Shown here: piece after piece, positions 10,395 through 21,885 of the stretch
How the letters are laid out: every line of letters begins with the position of its first letter
How positions within the stretch are numbered: the first letter of the stretch is position 1
From: Ornithodoros turicata
Taxonomy: Eukaryota; Arthropoda; Arachnida; Ixodida; Argasidae
Assembly (NCBI RefSeq): GCF_037126465.1
Contig: NC_088206.1
Span: 71,551,687-71,615,686 of the forward strand
Reading direction: 5' to 3'
DNA length: 64,000 nucleotides
Program-made: the position numbers and the translations under genes
Notes under the pieces: generated by a model
Database searches by the model: none
Seen by the model: only the letters and a program-made list of their open reading frames with translations
What the model was told of the DNA's origin: nothing

Positions 10395-11544
10395 TGCTCG
10401 GTAAAACTCTTAAAAAAACAGTGCCGGGGAATATCAGGAAGACAGAACAACAAAACGAACGACACGACACAGTTTTTATTGGTCCGTTTTTATTTTTACC
10501 GAGTATGATACACCAACCAGCGCACACACCATCTCTTTGTTTAACTGCATAGATAGCTTTCCTACTTGATGAAAACATATAGACGCCTTCTTTTCGTGGC
10601 AGTCAGCGTCCACACATAGAAATTGCCACGAAACGGAATACGTCTCGCGTTTAAAAGAAATCAGGAAAAAGAGTCGTTATCATTTCGAATGGCTCGATCG
10701 CTTCCGAGCGGTTCATGAGCGATGATCCGCTGTTTTTAGGCTGTACTATATCACATGAGAAAGATGACGCCAAAGTTTCGTAAGTTGGTACTTTTGAACG
10801 CGCTTCGACAAATATTCGAAAATACAAGATATAGCGAGCGCTATATATAAAAAAAAAAATACAACAAACGCAAAGCCATCGTCGCACAAAACTAAAAAAA
10901 AAGTGGAGCAGCAATTGTTTTTGCCCTACCAACCTAATTGCTTCTATGTGTCCCTGTATCACGAAAAAAACTACGCAGCCTAATAAGCTGCATTCCTGCG
11001 CCCACGCTAGAGTATATATATAGTTAATACCTACGAGCGTAGACTTTTAGACACACAACAACAACAACAACAACAACGACGCACTCCCAATACCTCCTGT
11101 GTACGTTTACGGTACACAAAAGAGTATGTCTTTCCGTGCCTTCCTTTATCCTTTTTTACCTGTTCTTTTCCTCTCTTTCCTTAAACTGAAGCATTAGCTT
11201 CGCCAAAAAGGCTACGCCCGACTGCAGCTTGAAACAGGAGAGTCGAAGTACATAGATTACAAGAAGCGAGATCTCTGCTCGGGAGTTGAGTTTCCCCATC
11301 GTTAGTGTTTCAAAAGCAGCGTCATTAAGGAGGCCTTCTTGCGCATCGTTTGATGCGACGGAGTCACAGTTTCGTCCTGCACTGCTCTTCTTTCCTTCCG
11401 ACTGTCGTCCTGTTACAGTATAGCTGCTCGAACTGGAACTGGATGCAGTGTATGGCTCGCTGTCCGTTTGTTAGTGTGCTGCGACGGATTGCGTGTTGCT
11501 TGTTGTTGTTTACATGTAACCTGCGTGTTTTTAGCAGTGAAAGA
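10395..11544. other. unannotated sequence
   Basis: No gene is recognised. It contains short A runs near 10850-10900 and an (ACA)n tract at about 11054-11079. A few short open frames show no domains. Confidence 0.4.
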
Positions 11545-11667
11545 AGGAAGGATTGTAGGTCCAGGGCTCTACCAAGGCAATCTGGAAGAATCTCTCTAGG
11601 CAGTCCAGAAGATGTGGGTTCCGGTCCTACAGCTGGCTAACCTTTTCAGTGACTTCCTTCTTTCATT
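11545..11667 (+). repeat. tRNA-derived SINE, family 3, split by a hAT-like MITE
   Basis: The block AGAAGATGTGGGTTCCGGTC then CTACAGCTGGCTAACC then TTTTCAGTGACTTCCTTCTT is shared with 47640-47700 (inverted) and, in shorter form, with 52946-53050. In those copies it follows a tRNA-Thr-like head; here the head is diverged. The SINE sequence is broken by the element at 11676-12307, whose 8-bp duplication lies in it, so the SINE is the older insertion. Confidence 0.62.
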
Positions 11668-11675
11668 GTTCTTAG

Positions 11676-12307
11676 CGGAGTTCGAGGCAACTCGTTACAA
11701 GTATACAAGTAACTCGTTACTGTAACTAAGTTCCTTTTTTTTTTTTGGTAACTTGTAACTTAACTCGGTACTTTAGCGCCGTGGTAACTTTCGAGGAACT
11801 CGTTTCTTTTTCAGGTAACTTTATCAAAGTAACTTAAGCGAAATTCCAAGTTACTTTTAATTCGCTTTTCACTCACGTCCACATATTTTCTTGCTTTCTC
11901 TCCGGTTCTTTCGTGGCATTTTATGCCATAAAATGTGATACTCAATCAATGACAGTATTCTATGCAGGAAGTAAGAACCGCTGCATTGAAATGAAGTTGA
12001 ACCATTGTGCGCCCACAGGGAGTAAGATGCAAAGCGTTCAAATTGTTGGACATAAAAACGATCTAAGCGTGTGTCACTCCTCCCCAGGCACCTCAAGGTC
12101 TAACTCAACTGCTCACGCGCGCTGCACCTGCGTAGTGATATTTTGTGTCCGAAGTAACTTGGAAGTAACTAGTTCTTTTTTTAAGTAACTCCGTAACTGC
12201 GAGTTACATTTCAGGCTGTAGAACTTCGTTATTAACTCAGTTACATTCTTCACGCGGTAACTTAACTCGTAACGAGTTCTTTTTGACGGGTAACTTCTCG
12301 ATCTATG
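11676..12307. mobile_element. hAT-like MITE, 632 bp, rich in GTAACTTAACTCG motifs
   Basis: Flanked by perfect 8-bp duplications GTTCTTAG (11668-11675 and 12308-12315), the hAT signature length. The ends CGGAGTTCGAG and, inverted, CATAGATCGAG match at 8 of 11 positions. Both subterminal zones (about 11690-11870 and 12150-12300) carry many AAGTAACTT, GTAACTTAACTCG and CGAGTTAC variants, resembling transposase-binding arrays. The central part (about 11870-12130) is unrelated and non-coding. Confidence 0.72.
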
Positions 12308-12315
12308 GTTCTTAG

Positions 12316-14358
12316 GAACTTGAGGCTTGTATGTTGTCCTTTCTTCTGCGTTCCAGCCTGAGAATTTCCATATTTTTTAGCAGTTTCCATCGTTTTTAGC
12401 AGATTTGCAAGAAACTTTCGGCATCACCACTATACATATCGTATACCGGTGAAGGGCAAGAGCCGTGTCCAGGAGGATGAAAGGAGTTATACGGCGATCG
12501 ACTGCCACCACAAGATGGAAGAAAGGAGAGCAAAAAAAAAAGAAAAACGAAAGAAAGATCGTGAAAAGGTACCACGATAAGGGTTTCCCTGAATCGCGTA
12601 TGACGTTGTTCTGTGACGCTAAGTGAGGGCGCAGATGTCGACGTCACTGATGCTCTTTTGCCGATCACTTGCGGTTTGCAGCAGAGGGCGGAGGTGAAAC
12701 AGTTAGGTCTGTAGCGCGCGCTGCGATTGATTGATTGATTTGTAAAAGAAAAAAAAATGAAGATGTTATAGTCTCGAGCCACTCGCTGCGATTACTTTCG
12801 TGCTTCATCAGTGGTTCGAGCGCATCATGTGAAGATGAGGCTTTAATATCGAAATTGCAATGTGCTGCATAAAGTCAATAATTAAAAAGTTGATAATATA
12901 TCTGTTAATTACTCCCCTTATTGAGAAAAAATGGTTTCCTAGTATCAGCCCCGTCGAGTAATCCAATGACACAAGTAAAAGCGTCCTAAGGCAACTCCCC
13001 TTTTTATAAAAAATTGTTGCAGCTAAAGCGAAACACCCTGTATATACCATAGCTGCGGCCGTAAAACGACAGGTTTTGCAAGTCGTGCTATGGTCATAAA
13101 AGGCAACGACTTAGCGCAAAAATCAATTCAGTATAATAAATCAACAATTCAACAGCACATCGTCGTTTCGCTTCGCATTGTTTCCATTCCTTCGTAGTGC
13201 ACGAAGTGCATTCTCTTTCTCGTAATGCATATTTTGCGATGCATGAACCATGAAGTGCGTTCTACATTACCAATAGCGCTCGGATCGATGTAATCATTCA
13301 TGGGGTCTTCACAGCTGCCACAAAAGGGTAGGTCGCGCTTGGAGTCAATATGGCGGATATCGTAGCAGACGACGCAGTTGTCCTCACCCTGCGCAGAGGG
13401 CGCAAGTATCGCGACACCCACTTCGCAACACCGCCACTTTTCTTTCGTTTTTTATTTTTATTTTCTTAGTTTTCTTTTTGCTACGGCGTATGCCCATTTC
13501 GCCCACGACCTAGCAGATTACAGCGACTATGTCATTTGCACCCCTCACCAGCGCCGATTTGGAAGCTAGCATGGTGGCACTCATCGTCCCGTTTATTGTT
13601 TCATCAATTGCTATAATGCCTTGTATTTCAGCTTATCTTAGAAATGTTGTACGAGCGATGTGTGTCCCACGAGGGGATGTGTGCTTATCAAGGTTGTAAA
13701 TTGATTATCATCATCATCCTCCTATCTTTTCTGAAGGGAGCTGTACGCTGTTGTGTTGCTGTCGTCTGCTACGGCCGTATGTCCGCTTCTGCCAGTTCAG
13801 CTTTCAAATTTTAACCATCCAATCATGATAGAGATCTGGCGGGCCGATGTGTAGTGCCCCTGGCGGATCATGCGGATGGACTCCTGCATAGGAGTTGCCG
13901 ATTATGACATGATCGGTATAATCTCGTCGGTCTCGTCTCGGTCGTGATTTCGCGTAACAGCTTTGCACCGTGACGCCCTATCACTTTGAAACTTACCAGG
14001 ATGGAATAGCCTTCGTAGCGTTATACGCGTAAACAACACAACCCTCTCCACGTACACTTAATAAATCTGCTGAGCACGGCACGCCGGCGCTGGGGGGCAC
14101 ACTTTCAAAAGGTCGCTACGATATCCTACAGAGGGCTCGCCCCTTTCACTTCGGGCCAAGTTATTTATTCCCCGCCTCGCTTCGACGCAATCCAAGCAAA
14201 CATGAAGATCGCTGCTTTCCCGCCCCCTTGCCAGAAACTTCTTGGAGAAAGTCAGTAAATCTCCAACTCATTTATCCGGCCCCCATTTGCGCGACACAAA
14301 GGCGCAGATACACAGCAATACCTCCGTTCTTCATCCATCACTGCATGACACCCAGCAG
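12316..14358. other. unannotated sequence
   Basis: No gene is recognised over about 2 kb. It includes a (GATT)n tract at about 12725-12740, an isolated foldback-element end at 13023-13040 (listed), and solitary AGCAGACGACG and GTCGTCTGCTACGG words (about 13362 and 13763) that match the core of the 78-bp satellite without being tandem. Confidence 0.4.
13023..13040. repeat. solo terminal repeat of the CAGGGTG foldback family
   Basis: AAGCGAAACACCCTG followed by TATATA matches the right terminus of the element at 29391-30237 (GGCGAAACACCCTG then TATA). No matching left end is seen upstream, so it is a truncated relic or a chance match to the last 15 or so bases. Confidence 0.4.
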
Positions 14359-14361
14359 CCA

Positions 14362-14393
<32 letters not shown>

Positions 14394-14394
14394 A
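14359..14394. repeat. (CA)n(GA)n compound microsatellite
   Basis: About ten CA followed by seven GA dinucleotides. It creates spurious THTHTH/RERERE open frames on both strands. Confidence 0.9.
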
Positions 14395-14439
14395 ACTTGG
14401 AAACGGAAACCATCGCAGAGCAAAAGCAGGAAACAGACG

Positions 14440-14640
14440 TGACACCGCGAGGCCTCTTTAATTGCGATGCCTGTCCAGAGGGCAGCACCGATTAATCGTG
14501 CCAGTTGGAACGTCACTAGACGTAACGGTAAATGTCTAAATGCCGTTGGTGTCATTTCATTAATCAGTTAATGATGCCTTCGGAGTCGGTCTTTTAGAAG
14601 CAGCTGTCTAATAAAAAGCACGCCCAAAAGGACCGGAGAC
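14440..14640. other. homeodomain-site-rich unique stretch, candidate regulatory DNA
   Basis: A complex, non-repetitive stretch with several TAAT-core words: CTTTAATTGCGATGC (about 14455), GATTAATCG (about 14490) and CATTAATCAGTTAATGATG (about 14557). A near copy of the first word, GTTAATTGCCGATGC, occurs at about 63885. This is only a motif-level impression. Conservation between species would be needed to call it an enhancer. Confidence 0.2.
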
Positions 14641-15016
14641 AGATTAGGTCCGGAATGTTGCTGAAGGTTCTCTTTTTCTTTTCTTTTTTTTTTTTCTGTC
14701 TCTCTTACTTCTGCGTAGATTTCTTCCATTCTTTCGCTTCCGTATTGGATAGTGTGAAAGAATGTGGATCGGATCGGCCTGAAGAGTTTCTACGTAAGTG
14801 GTGTTAGTAGCTCGCGTACAACCAGCCAAGAATTCGGGGAACGGGTGTGAGCCTGCTACCTACTTTGTGTAAAAGTACAAAATTGTTTGTTTACGTAGCA
14901 CAGAAGTTCAGTATCGAATTAAAGGACGGCACGTAATCGAAAGACGCCAACAATTTAGATACGAACTCCCCCCGGCCTCACATCCCAGATGCTACCACTT
15001 ACACCATACTAGAGAC

Positions 15017-15181
15017 CAGCGGCGTGATCACAAAAAATACATCGGGAGGAGTTCTATGAGGACTTTACAAGGGGGAGGAGGATTTCACCCGCGTTTCCCT
15101 CTCCCAAATGCACTACCAAAGGTACGATTTCGGGGGGGGGGGGAGGGTTGAACCCCTAACACCCTGATTACGCCAGTGCTG
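15017..15181. mobile_element. small hAT-type MITE (CAGCGGCGTGATCAC ends)
   Basis: The left CAGCGGCGTGATCAC and inverted right CAGCACTGGCGTAATCAGGG form imperfect TIRs of the CAGTGGCGTA type common among hAT MITEs. A G run (about 15132-15143) and a CCCCTAACACCC segment lie inside. The flanking 8-mers do not match, so either the termini or the duplications have decayed. Confidence 0.5.
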
Positions 15182-17408
15182 AAGACCCTCTCATCAACAT
15201 CCCGAGCAACGCACTCATCCTCAACACATCCTTCACATGGCGGCTAAAATCTCTTTTGTCCTTGCCAAAAAAAAAAGAAAAAGGAAATGAAAATGAGGAC
15301 AGTTACGAGAAAATAAGAAAGGTGACAAACTGCGGTGTACAAAAAAAATACGTCTTCTGGACAATTTATAGCGAACAAGCACGAAATTTAAACCGATTAA
15401 ACAAAGTGAAAAAAAAAAGGCAGAGGAACTATTCTCAGACAGGCAATATTTGTCAACGCCATCCCTCTCTAAAAGCAAAGCAGAGACACAGAGAGCAAAC
15501 ATCTTTTCGAATTCAATTCGCTCCCCTTTTTTTTTTTTTTTTTAAGCCAACATAAACATCTTTAATCTTTGTCTTCTAAGCCTTTCTGGAAAAACCCAAT
15601 GGTCCACGCATTATCAAAACAATCGCTGTAGACAAAAGCACGGCACGACGGAAATTCTGTTTTGTCCGCCAAAATCCAGACAAAGACACGCGAAATAGAA
15701 AAAAACGAAAGATATCCTTCGGACCCTGTTTTTTCTTATGTTTCTATATATTTCTTCCCGTTATACTCGCGTTTCGTCCTTCTACCGTTATCGAACTTCA
15801 AAAATATGCGTACATATTTGGTTACAACAAAACAGTGCTATCGCGTAAACAGACCACGACGATTCGACGGCAACAATAACAAGAGGAAGTATAAACAATC
15901 GAAGGAGACGAGAGATAGGCCGCGTGGTGAACAGAACAGGGGTGAAGAGAGTAAACTTTCCTGGTTCGAATTCTTGACAGCGACCCCTCTCTCGAATATG
16001 CAAAGTAGCTGCCGTGCGTTCTACGATTTGTCCGTCGCAGCGATCTCATCAATCAAATGCAGAGGGCGGGCGGGGAAACCTTCGAAAGACAACAAAAATG
16101 TTATTATGTTCCACGTGAAGTTCGAGATTCCTTTTTCCTCCTTCATTGTTTCTTTTTGTTTTTTTTTCCTCCTTAGTGGAGAAAAAAAAAGTGTCGTATG
16201 CTGAATGTTATACACGGGTGATCTCCTAGGTAGATTTGAGTTCGATGTGTGTGTGTGTGACGTGTGTTTGACGGTGCGTGTGCGTTTGACTGAGATGAGA
16301 TGGTCGTTTTCTTTATTTTTTTTTTCTTCTTGTTCAGCGCGGAAAAAGCGGTGATCAATCCTCAAAGGTCAACGTCTGACGTCAATTTTGTGTGCACCAG
16401 ATGCCCAGAACGTTTTGTAATCAAAAAGTAATAACAATAACGTCGTTGAACGGATGCACACAATGCGAAACAGCTGGTGTACCATGCCATGGAATACAGG
16501 AAAAAGCAATAGATAAATAAAAGAACAGGACTTCACTGAATAACGCATTCTAGGCCTACCAGTGAACGGTATGATACCGTTATCACTCACGCTTTTTTAA
16601 TATTTATTTATTTATTTATTTGCTATGCACAAGTATCCATGCAGGGTCAATAACAATAGCTCGTGAAGACACCCGCAGCACAGAAAGGGATTACAAAAAC
16701 ATACATACAAATACGTTTTGAGTAAATACAAGTAATACAGGTATACAATGCCACCCATGCAAGTAAATACAAGTTTTCAAATACAAGTAAAAACACAGAC
16801 ATACTACAGAGACTATACAGACGGGAGACGAGGTCAATTTCTCCTCTCTTTTTTTCTTACAAACAAACAAACAAACAACTACAGAAGCAGCAGAGAGCTG
16901 AGAGCGGTACTTCGAGTAGGGAACGTGCTTACGCTTTTCTGTACCCATTAACATACATTCAAATTGCGTCAAAAAAAAAAAAAAAAAGCGCACGCCTCCC
17001 ATTTTCAACTAACCAGGAGGAGGAACGATGTCAGCGACGGTTGGCTAGAACGGTGTCATGCAGTGGAGTTCTGTTCGGCGCCCACTTCCGTGTAGCCAAC
17101 AACAGCGAGCCAATCCTGCCATCTACCCCCCCCCCCCTTCTTCCCCCTCTATTCGACGAGCTCTTCACCACCACCACCATCTGTTCTTTGAGTGCATGAA
17201 GAGTAAAATTTCCACGAGAATGGGCAACAGAGAAGGAATAAGACAGTATCCGTGTATTCACGCAAGCGACATTTCCCCAGAAGCGGAAGAGGAGAAAAGC
17301 GCTTTAGAGCTTTCTGCTGTCACGTGAGCGCGAGCGCTCAACGTCGTGTCTTCACACACACTGCTAACCGCGGGGAATATCCTGTTAAACACAGCCACAA
17401 GATATTCC
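15182..17408. other. unannotated sequence with microsatellites
   Basis: No gene is recognised. It has poly-T/poly-A runs (about 15527-15543, 16970-16987), a (TG)n tract at about 16244-16259, and a (TTTA)n tract at about 16598-16620. The last is followed by GCTATGCACAAGTATCCATG and may be a minus-strand LINE tail. A C run lies at about 17127-17136. A 180-residue open frame at 15662-16204 has no recognisable domain and mixed composition. Confidence 0.4.
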
Positions 17409-19105
17409 GTAGCAGACGACAGGAAAAACGCTGACGGTGTCGTCTGCTAAGTGTCGTCTGCTCAGTACGCTACTCCCGATATTCGGTAGCAGACGACAGG
17501 AAAACACGCTGTGGGTGTCGTCTGCTAAGTGTCGTCTGCTCAGTACGCTACTCCCAATATTCCGTAGCAGACGACAGGAAAACATGCTGAGGGTGTCGTC
17601 TGCTAAGTGTCGTCTGCTCAGTACGCTACTCCCAATATTCCGTAGCAGACGACAGGAAAACATGCTGAGGGTGTCGTCTGCTAAGTGTCGTCTGCTCAGT
17701 ACGCTACTCCCAATATTCCGTAGCAGACGACAGGAAAACACGCTGAGGGTGTTGTCTGCTAAGTGTCGTCTGCTCAGTACGCTACTCCCAATATTCCGTA
17801 GCAGACGACAGGAAAACACGCTGAGGGTGTCGTCTGCTAAGTGTCGTCTGCTCAGTACGCTACTCCCAATATTCCGTAGCAGACGACAGGGAAACACGCT
17901 GAGGGTGTCGTCTGCTAAGTGTCGTCTGCTCAGTACGCTACTCCCAATATTCCGTAGCAGACGACAGGAAAACACGCTGAGGGTGTTGTCTACTAAGTGT
18001 CGTCTGCTCAGTACGCTACTCCCAATGTTCCGTAGCAGACGACAGGAAAACACGCTGAGGGTGTTGTCTGCTAAGTGTCGTCTGCTCAGTACGCTACTCC
18101 CAATGTTCCGTAGCAGACGACAGGAAAACAAGCTGAGGGTGTTGTCTGCTAAGTGTCGTCTGCTCAGTACGCTACTCCCAATGTTCCGTAGCAGACGACA
18201 GGAAAACAAGCTGAGGGTGTTGTCTGCTAAGTGTCGTCTGCTCAGTACGCTACTCCCAATGTTCCGTAGCAGACGACAGGAAAACACGCTGAGGGTGTTG
18301 TCTGCTAAGTGTCGTCTGCTCAGTACGCTACTCCCAATGTTCCGTAGCAGACGACAGGAAAACAAGCTGAGGGTGTTGTCTGCTAAGTGTCGTCTGCTCA
18401 GTACGCTACTCCCAATGTTCCGTAGCAGACGACAGGAAAACAAGCTGAGGGTGTTGTCTGCTAAGTGTCGTCTGCTCAGTACGCTACTCCCAATGTTCCG
18501 TAGCAGACGACAGGAAAACAAGCTGAGGGTGTTGTCTGCTAAGTGTCGTCTGCTCAGTACGCTACTCCCAATGTTCCGTAGCAGACGACAGGAAAACACG
18601 CTGAGGGTGTTGTCTGCTAAGTGTCGTCTGCTCAGTACGCTACTCCCAATGTTCCGTAGCAGACGACAGGAAAACACGCTGAGGGTGTTGTCTACTAAGT
18701 GTCGTCTGCTCAGTACGCTACTCCCAATGTTCCGTAGCAGACGACAGGAAAACAAGCTGAGGGTGTTGTCTGCTAAGTGTCGTCTGCTCAGTACGCTACT
18801 CCCAATATTCCGTAGCAGACGACAGGAAAACATGCTGAGGGTGTCGTCTGCTAAGTACGCTACTCCCAATATTACGTAGCAGACGACAGGAAGACACGCT
18901 GAGGGTGTCGTCTGCTAAGTGTCGTCTGCTCAGTACGCTACTCCCAATATTCCGTAGCAGACGACAGGAAAACACGCTGAGGGTGTCGCCTGCTCAGTAC
19001 GCTACTCCCAATATTCCGTAGCAGACGACAGGAAAACACGCTGAGGGTGTCGTCTGCTAAGTGTCGTCTGTTAAATGCTCAGTACGCTACTCCCAATATA
19101 CCGCA
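17409..19105. repeat. 78-bp satellite array, 22 units
   Basis: Units start with GTAGCAGACGACAGG at 17409, 17486, 17564 and then every 78 bp to 18876, with two 64-bp deleted units starting at 18812 and 18954, then 19018; the last unit decays by about 19105. Each unit carries AGCAGACGAC once and its reverse complement GTCGTCTGCT twice, plus GTAGC and GCTAC near its ends, so every unit can fold into a hairpin. Three diagnostic sites vary: AATATTCC/AATGTTCC, GTCGTCTGCT/GTTGTCTGCT, and CACGCTG/CAAGCTG/CATGCTG. Central units (about 9 to 18) are homogenised to the G/T/CAAG types, while both edges keep the other types. The rare GTTGTCTACT variant appears in the units at 17954 and 18656. The long open frames on both strands (17385-18869 minus, 17437-18879 plus) exist because 78 is 3 x 26 and are not evidence for a protein. 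Confidence 0.97.
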
Positions 19106-19564
19106 CCGTGTGAATGCTCAACGTAACGCGGGACGGAACTTCGGCTCTATGAGCAGAAGCGAAAATAACAGCTTTTGAAGAATATTTTCGCTGTTTCTTC
19201 CACTAGAATATTCCGTGAGGATGTCGCTCGTGATGTGGTTCTTCGCCTCTCTTTGTTAGGGGTATACGTGTATCTGCGCACATCCACGTGCGCATGCGTA
19301 TCTATTTGTGCAGAAGCACGGAGAATTTCCTCTTTCCGATGCTTTATGGGGCTGACACCTAAGACATTTCCTGTAACTCCTATGCGTTACGTTTAAATTA
19401 ATTAAATTATTGCAATTAACTACTTTCCAATTATTAATTTCAATAATGGAATACAGTTCACTAAATAAATGAAGTCACCAAAGCGAATTCTGTGCCCGAA
19501 ACCTCGTGGACCTATCCGACGGAATAATCTCCCTAAAATTTTTCTATACGTATCGCATGGATGT
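19106..19564. other. unannotated sequence
   Basis: No feature recognised. AT-rich at about 19394-19470. Confidence 0.4.
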
Positions 19565-19578
19565 GTTGTTTTTGCGTC

Positions 19579-19843
19579 GTTGTTAGCGCCGCGAAGCAAC
19601 TGTGGCTATGAGCGGCGTACAGACGTGGACAGTTGGAGAGAGGAGGGGTGGAGGAGATGGGATTGGTGTGCGTCCAGGGCCGGCTTCAGGGGGAACTGCG
19701 TCGGCATTCGCCTGGAATGGGGAAAACTTCTCATTCCCACGGAAAACCCAGGGAAAACTTCAGACAGCACAGCTCGTGGTAGGGTTCGAACCCACGACCT
19801 TCACCAACGGGCGGTTACTTTTACACGCTCGGTCATACCGTTG
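19579..19843 (-). repeat. tRNA-derived SINE, family 2, with target duplications
   Basis: A minus-strand copy reading on the plus strand from GTTAGCGCCGCGAAGCAACT to the head with inverted box B (GGTTCGAACCC near 19783-19793). Flanking 14-bp duplications GTTGTTTTTGCGTC (19565-19578) and GTTGTTTTTGCATC (19844-19857) match at 13 of 14 positions. Confidence 0.87.
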
Positions 19844-20200
19844 GTTGTTTTTGCATCCACAATCTGAAATGACGCGTTAGTAACTAGCAAAAACTGTAAA
19901 TAGCTGAACTGTTCTTGTTTAAAGACATCTCGAAATATTCCGAGAAATGTGCGCGAATCATTCGTTGCTTCGTGTGTCTCGTTGACTGTCGAAATGTTAT
20001 ACATCACCGACATACGTAATTAGTTGGTGTAAATCCGTTTGTAATAGTAAAAAACTATTTGTCCAAGCAAGCAAATGTTTCCAACGTTCCTTCAATTAGT
20101 ATCCCTATCGCGCTCTCAGCCTCCATAATCCTATCGTTCACCATAGTGTCAAGTAAATCTTTTCTACCAGTACAAACTGTTGTTTGTGTGTATTACCACA

Positions 20201-20430
20201 CGTCTGCTACGGGATATTGGGAGTAGCGTACTGAGCAGACGACACTTAGCAGACGACACCCTCAGCGTGTTTTCCTGACGTCTGCTACGGAATATTGGGA
20301 GTAGCGTACTGAGCAGACGACACTTAGCAGACGGCACCCTCAGCGTGTTTTCCTGTCGTCTGCTACGGAATATTGGGAGTAGCGTACTGAGCAGACGACA
20401 CTTAGCAGACGACACCCTCAGCGTGTTTTC
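20201..20430. repeat. inverted three-unit island of the 78-bp satellite
   Basis: About 2.95 units of the same 78-bp repeat in the opposite orientation to the main array, 1.1 kb downstream. The units are of the AATATT / GTCGTCTGCT / CACGCTG type, i.e. like the main array's edges rather than its homogenised centre. The boundaries are abrupt at CGTCTGCTAC on the left and CAGCGTGTTTTC on the right. Confidence 0.95.
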
Positions 20431-21787
20431 TGGTAGAGCTTCCAGTGAACGTTACAATGTTATTTTCTTCTTAACGCATACACCATGCCGACATTCGATT
20501 AGTCAGGCAGTTTTGAATGATTAAAAACGAAGTGACTCCCATTTTTAAGTTTCAGGGAAACATTCATAATCCCCCGCCGGATGGGGCATTAACCAGATGT
20601 ACGAGAAGAAAAAAATTGACTCTTTCAGAGCAATAAGTCGCAACTAACCTGGAACTTTTGCTAGCAATGTTTTCACTTGCCTTTATCCTTACTTATTAAA
20701 GCATCTACATTTAGAGAGTTTTTGCTGTAGAGTAAAAAATAAAATAAAACGAAAGAATTTCACCACCAACTTCTCCGAAAATATATTAAAATATTTCTGG
20801 CGTAATCCGTTCTCCGTGCATTGCCCTAGGATTTCATAAATTATGAATGCCAGAAACGCGTGTGCCGTGCAAAAGTAACAGACAGAAATGCCTTTAATGC
20901 ATTTCTGTTTCTTTCATTTTATCGCACGCGCGCCTTTCATAATGATACGAATCATGCTGCGACATGGCAGGATGAAGAAAATAACTTAGTGCTCAGCATT
21001 TGCAATATGGTAAAGTTTGCACGGCGGCAAGATGTGTTGCGATTCTGACGTCTATTCAAGCTGAGAACATGATTAGATTACCGTTCTCATGATTAGATTA
21101 AAACTGATAAGGAATCTGATCAATGCCATGAGAACACGTCAGGATAAGGACACGTGAGAAATGGTAACAGTGGCACTAGATTGAATGCTCGAAGTGCAAG
21201 AAGACGCGGAGCCTATCGGTTGAACGATAGCATGACAAACGAATGCACGAGGAGGACTCGGACGGATAACGATAGCGTTATATATATTTTTTTATATTTC
21301 TTTCGTTATTTTTGCAGGTGCTCAAATGTCATCATAAAGATTGAAAGGTGCCGGGATCGACTCCCAGCACTGGAAATGCTGTATGAGGTTTTCTTGGTAT
21401 TTTCAGACACACGGATGGTAGAACAGTTCCCATTGAACCCGGATTACAGTACTCACACGAAACTCTCACTTTCTCTCTCTCTCTCTTTCCTAGTCCTTTC
21501 TGGATTTCCACTTTCCGTTCGTCCATGGCCGTACACTGTTCATGGCTACAACTGCTTCGCGGTGCTAAAATGGAATACAACTTAATGTAGCGAATGTGTG
21601 TCTGTACGGGAGTGGCAGGTTTCAGGCCATAGGGACGAACTTGTATTCATCCAGGATAACCTGTTCCAGATCATTATCCTGCTGTAGAATGACATTATCA
21701 CCGCCATTACCCTGTCAAAACGTACCATAAAGTTCCAGTCATTAGTGAGCTATTTAGTACGGAATTGCTTTTCCGTAAGTTTTGCTC
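20431..21787. other. unannotated sequence
   Basis: No gene is recognised. It includes a (TC)n tract at about 21463-21488 and A/T-rich stretches. A 143-residue open frame at 21154-21585 runs through the TC tract and shows no domain. Confidence 0.4.
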
Positions 21788-21885
21788 TGGTTCTGCGCAC
21801 GCGCAAAACATAAAGAAAGCTTCGCGCAGTGGGCAGACGCACCACGCTATCCTTAACGTACGCAAAGGCGGATAGCGTACGTTGC
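21788..21885 (-). repeat. solo diverged copy of the 110-bp foldback repeat
   Basis: The inverted order of the 59-kb satellite unit is readable: TTCTGCGCACGC, then AGCTTCGCGCAGTG.GCAG, then CCACGCTATCC, then ACGTACGCAAAGGCGGATAG. It matches the reverse complement of the 110-bp unit block by block, with substitutions and small gaps. It is not tandem here, which suggests the ancestral dispersed form. Confidence 0.7.

Noticed and set aside
14359..14394. RERERE/THTHTH coding exon
   Set aside because: CA/GA microsatellite.
15662..16204. 180-residue plus-strand open frame
   Set aside because: No recognisable domain, low-complexity Phe/Lys segments, overlapping frames on the other strand. Not supported as a gene.
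17385..18869. 494-residue minus-strand and 480-residue plus-strand repetitive open frames
   Set aside because: The 78-bp satellite has a period of 26 codons without stops in these phases, so long frames on both strands are automatic. No start context, signal or domain.
17409..19105. CRISPR-like array
   Set aside because: Units are contiguous with no variable spacers, and the DNA is clearly eukaryotic.
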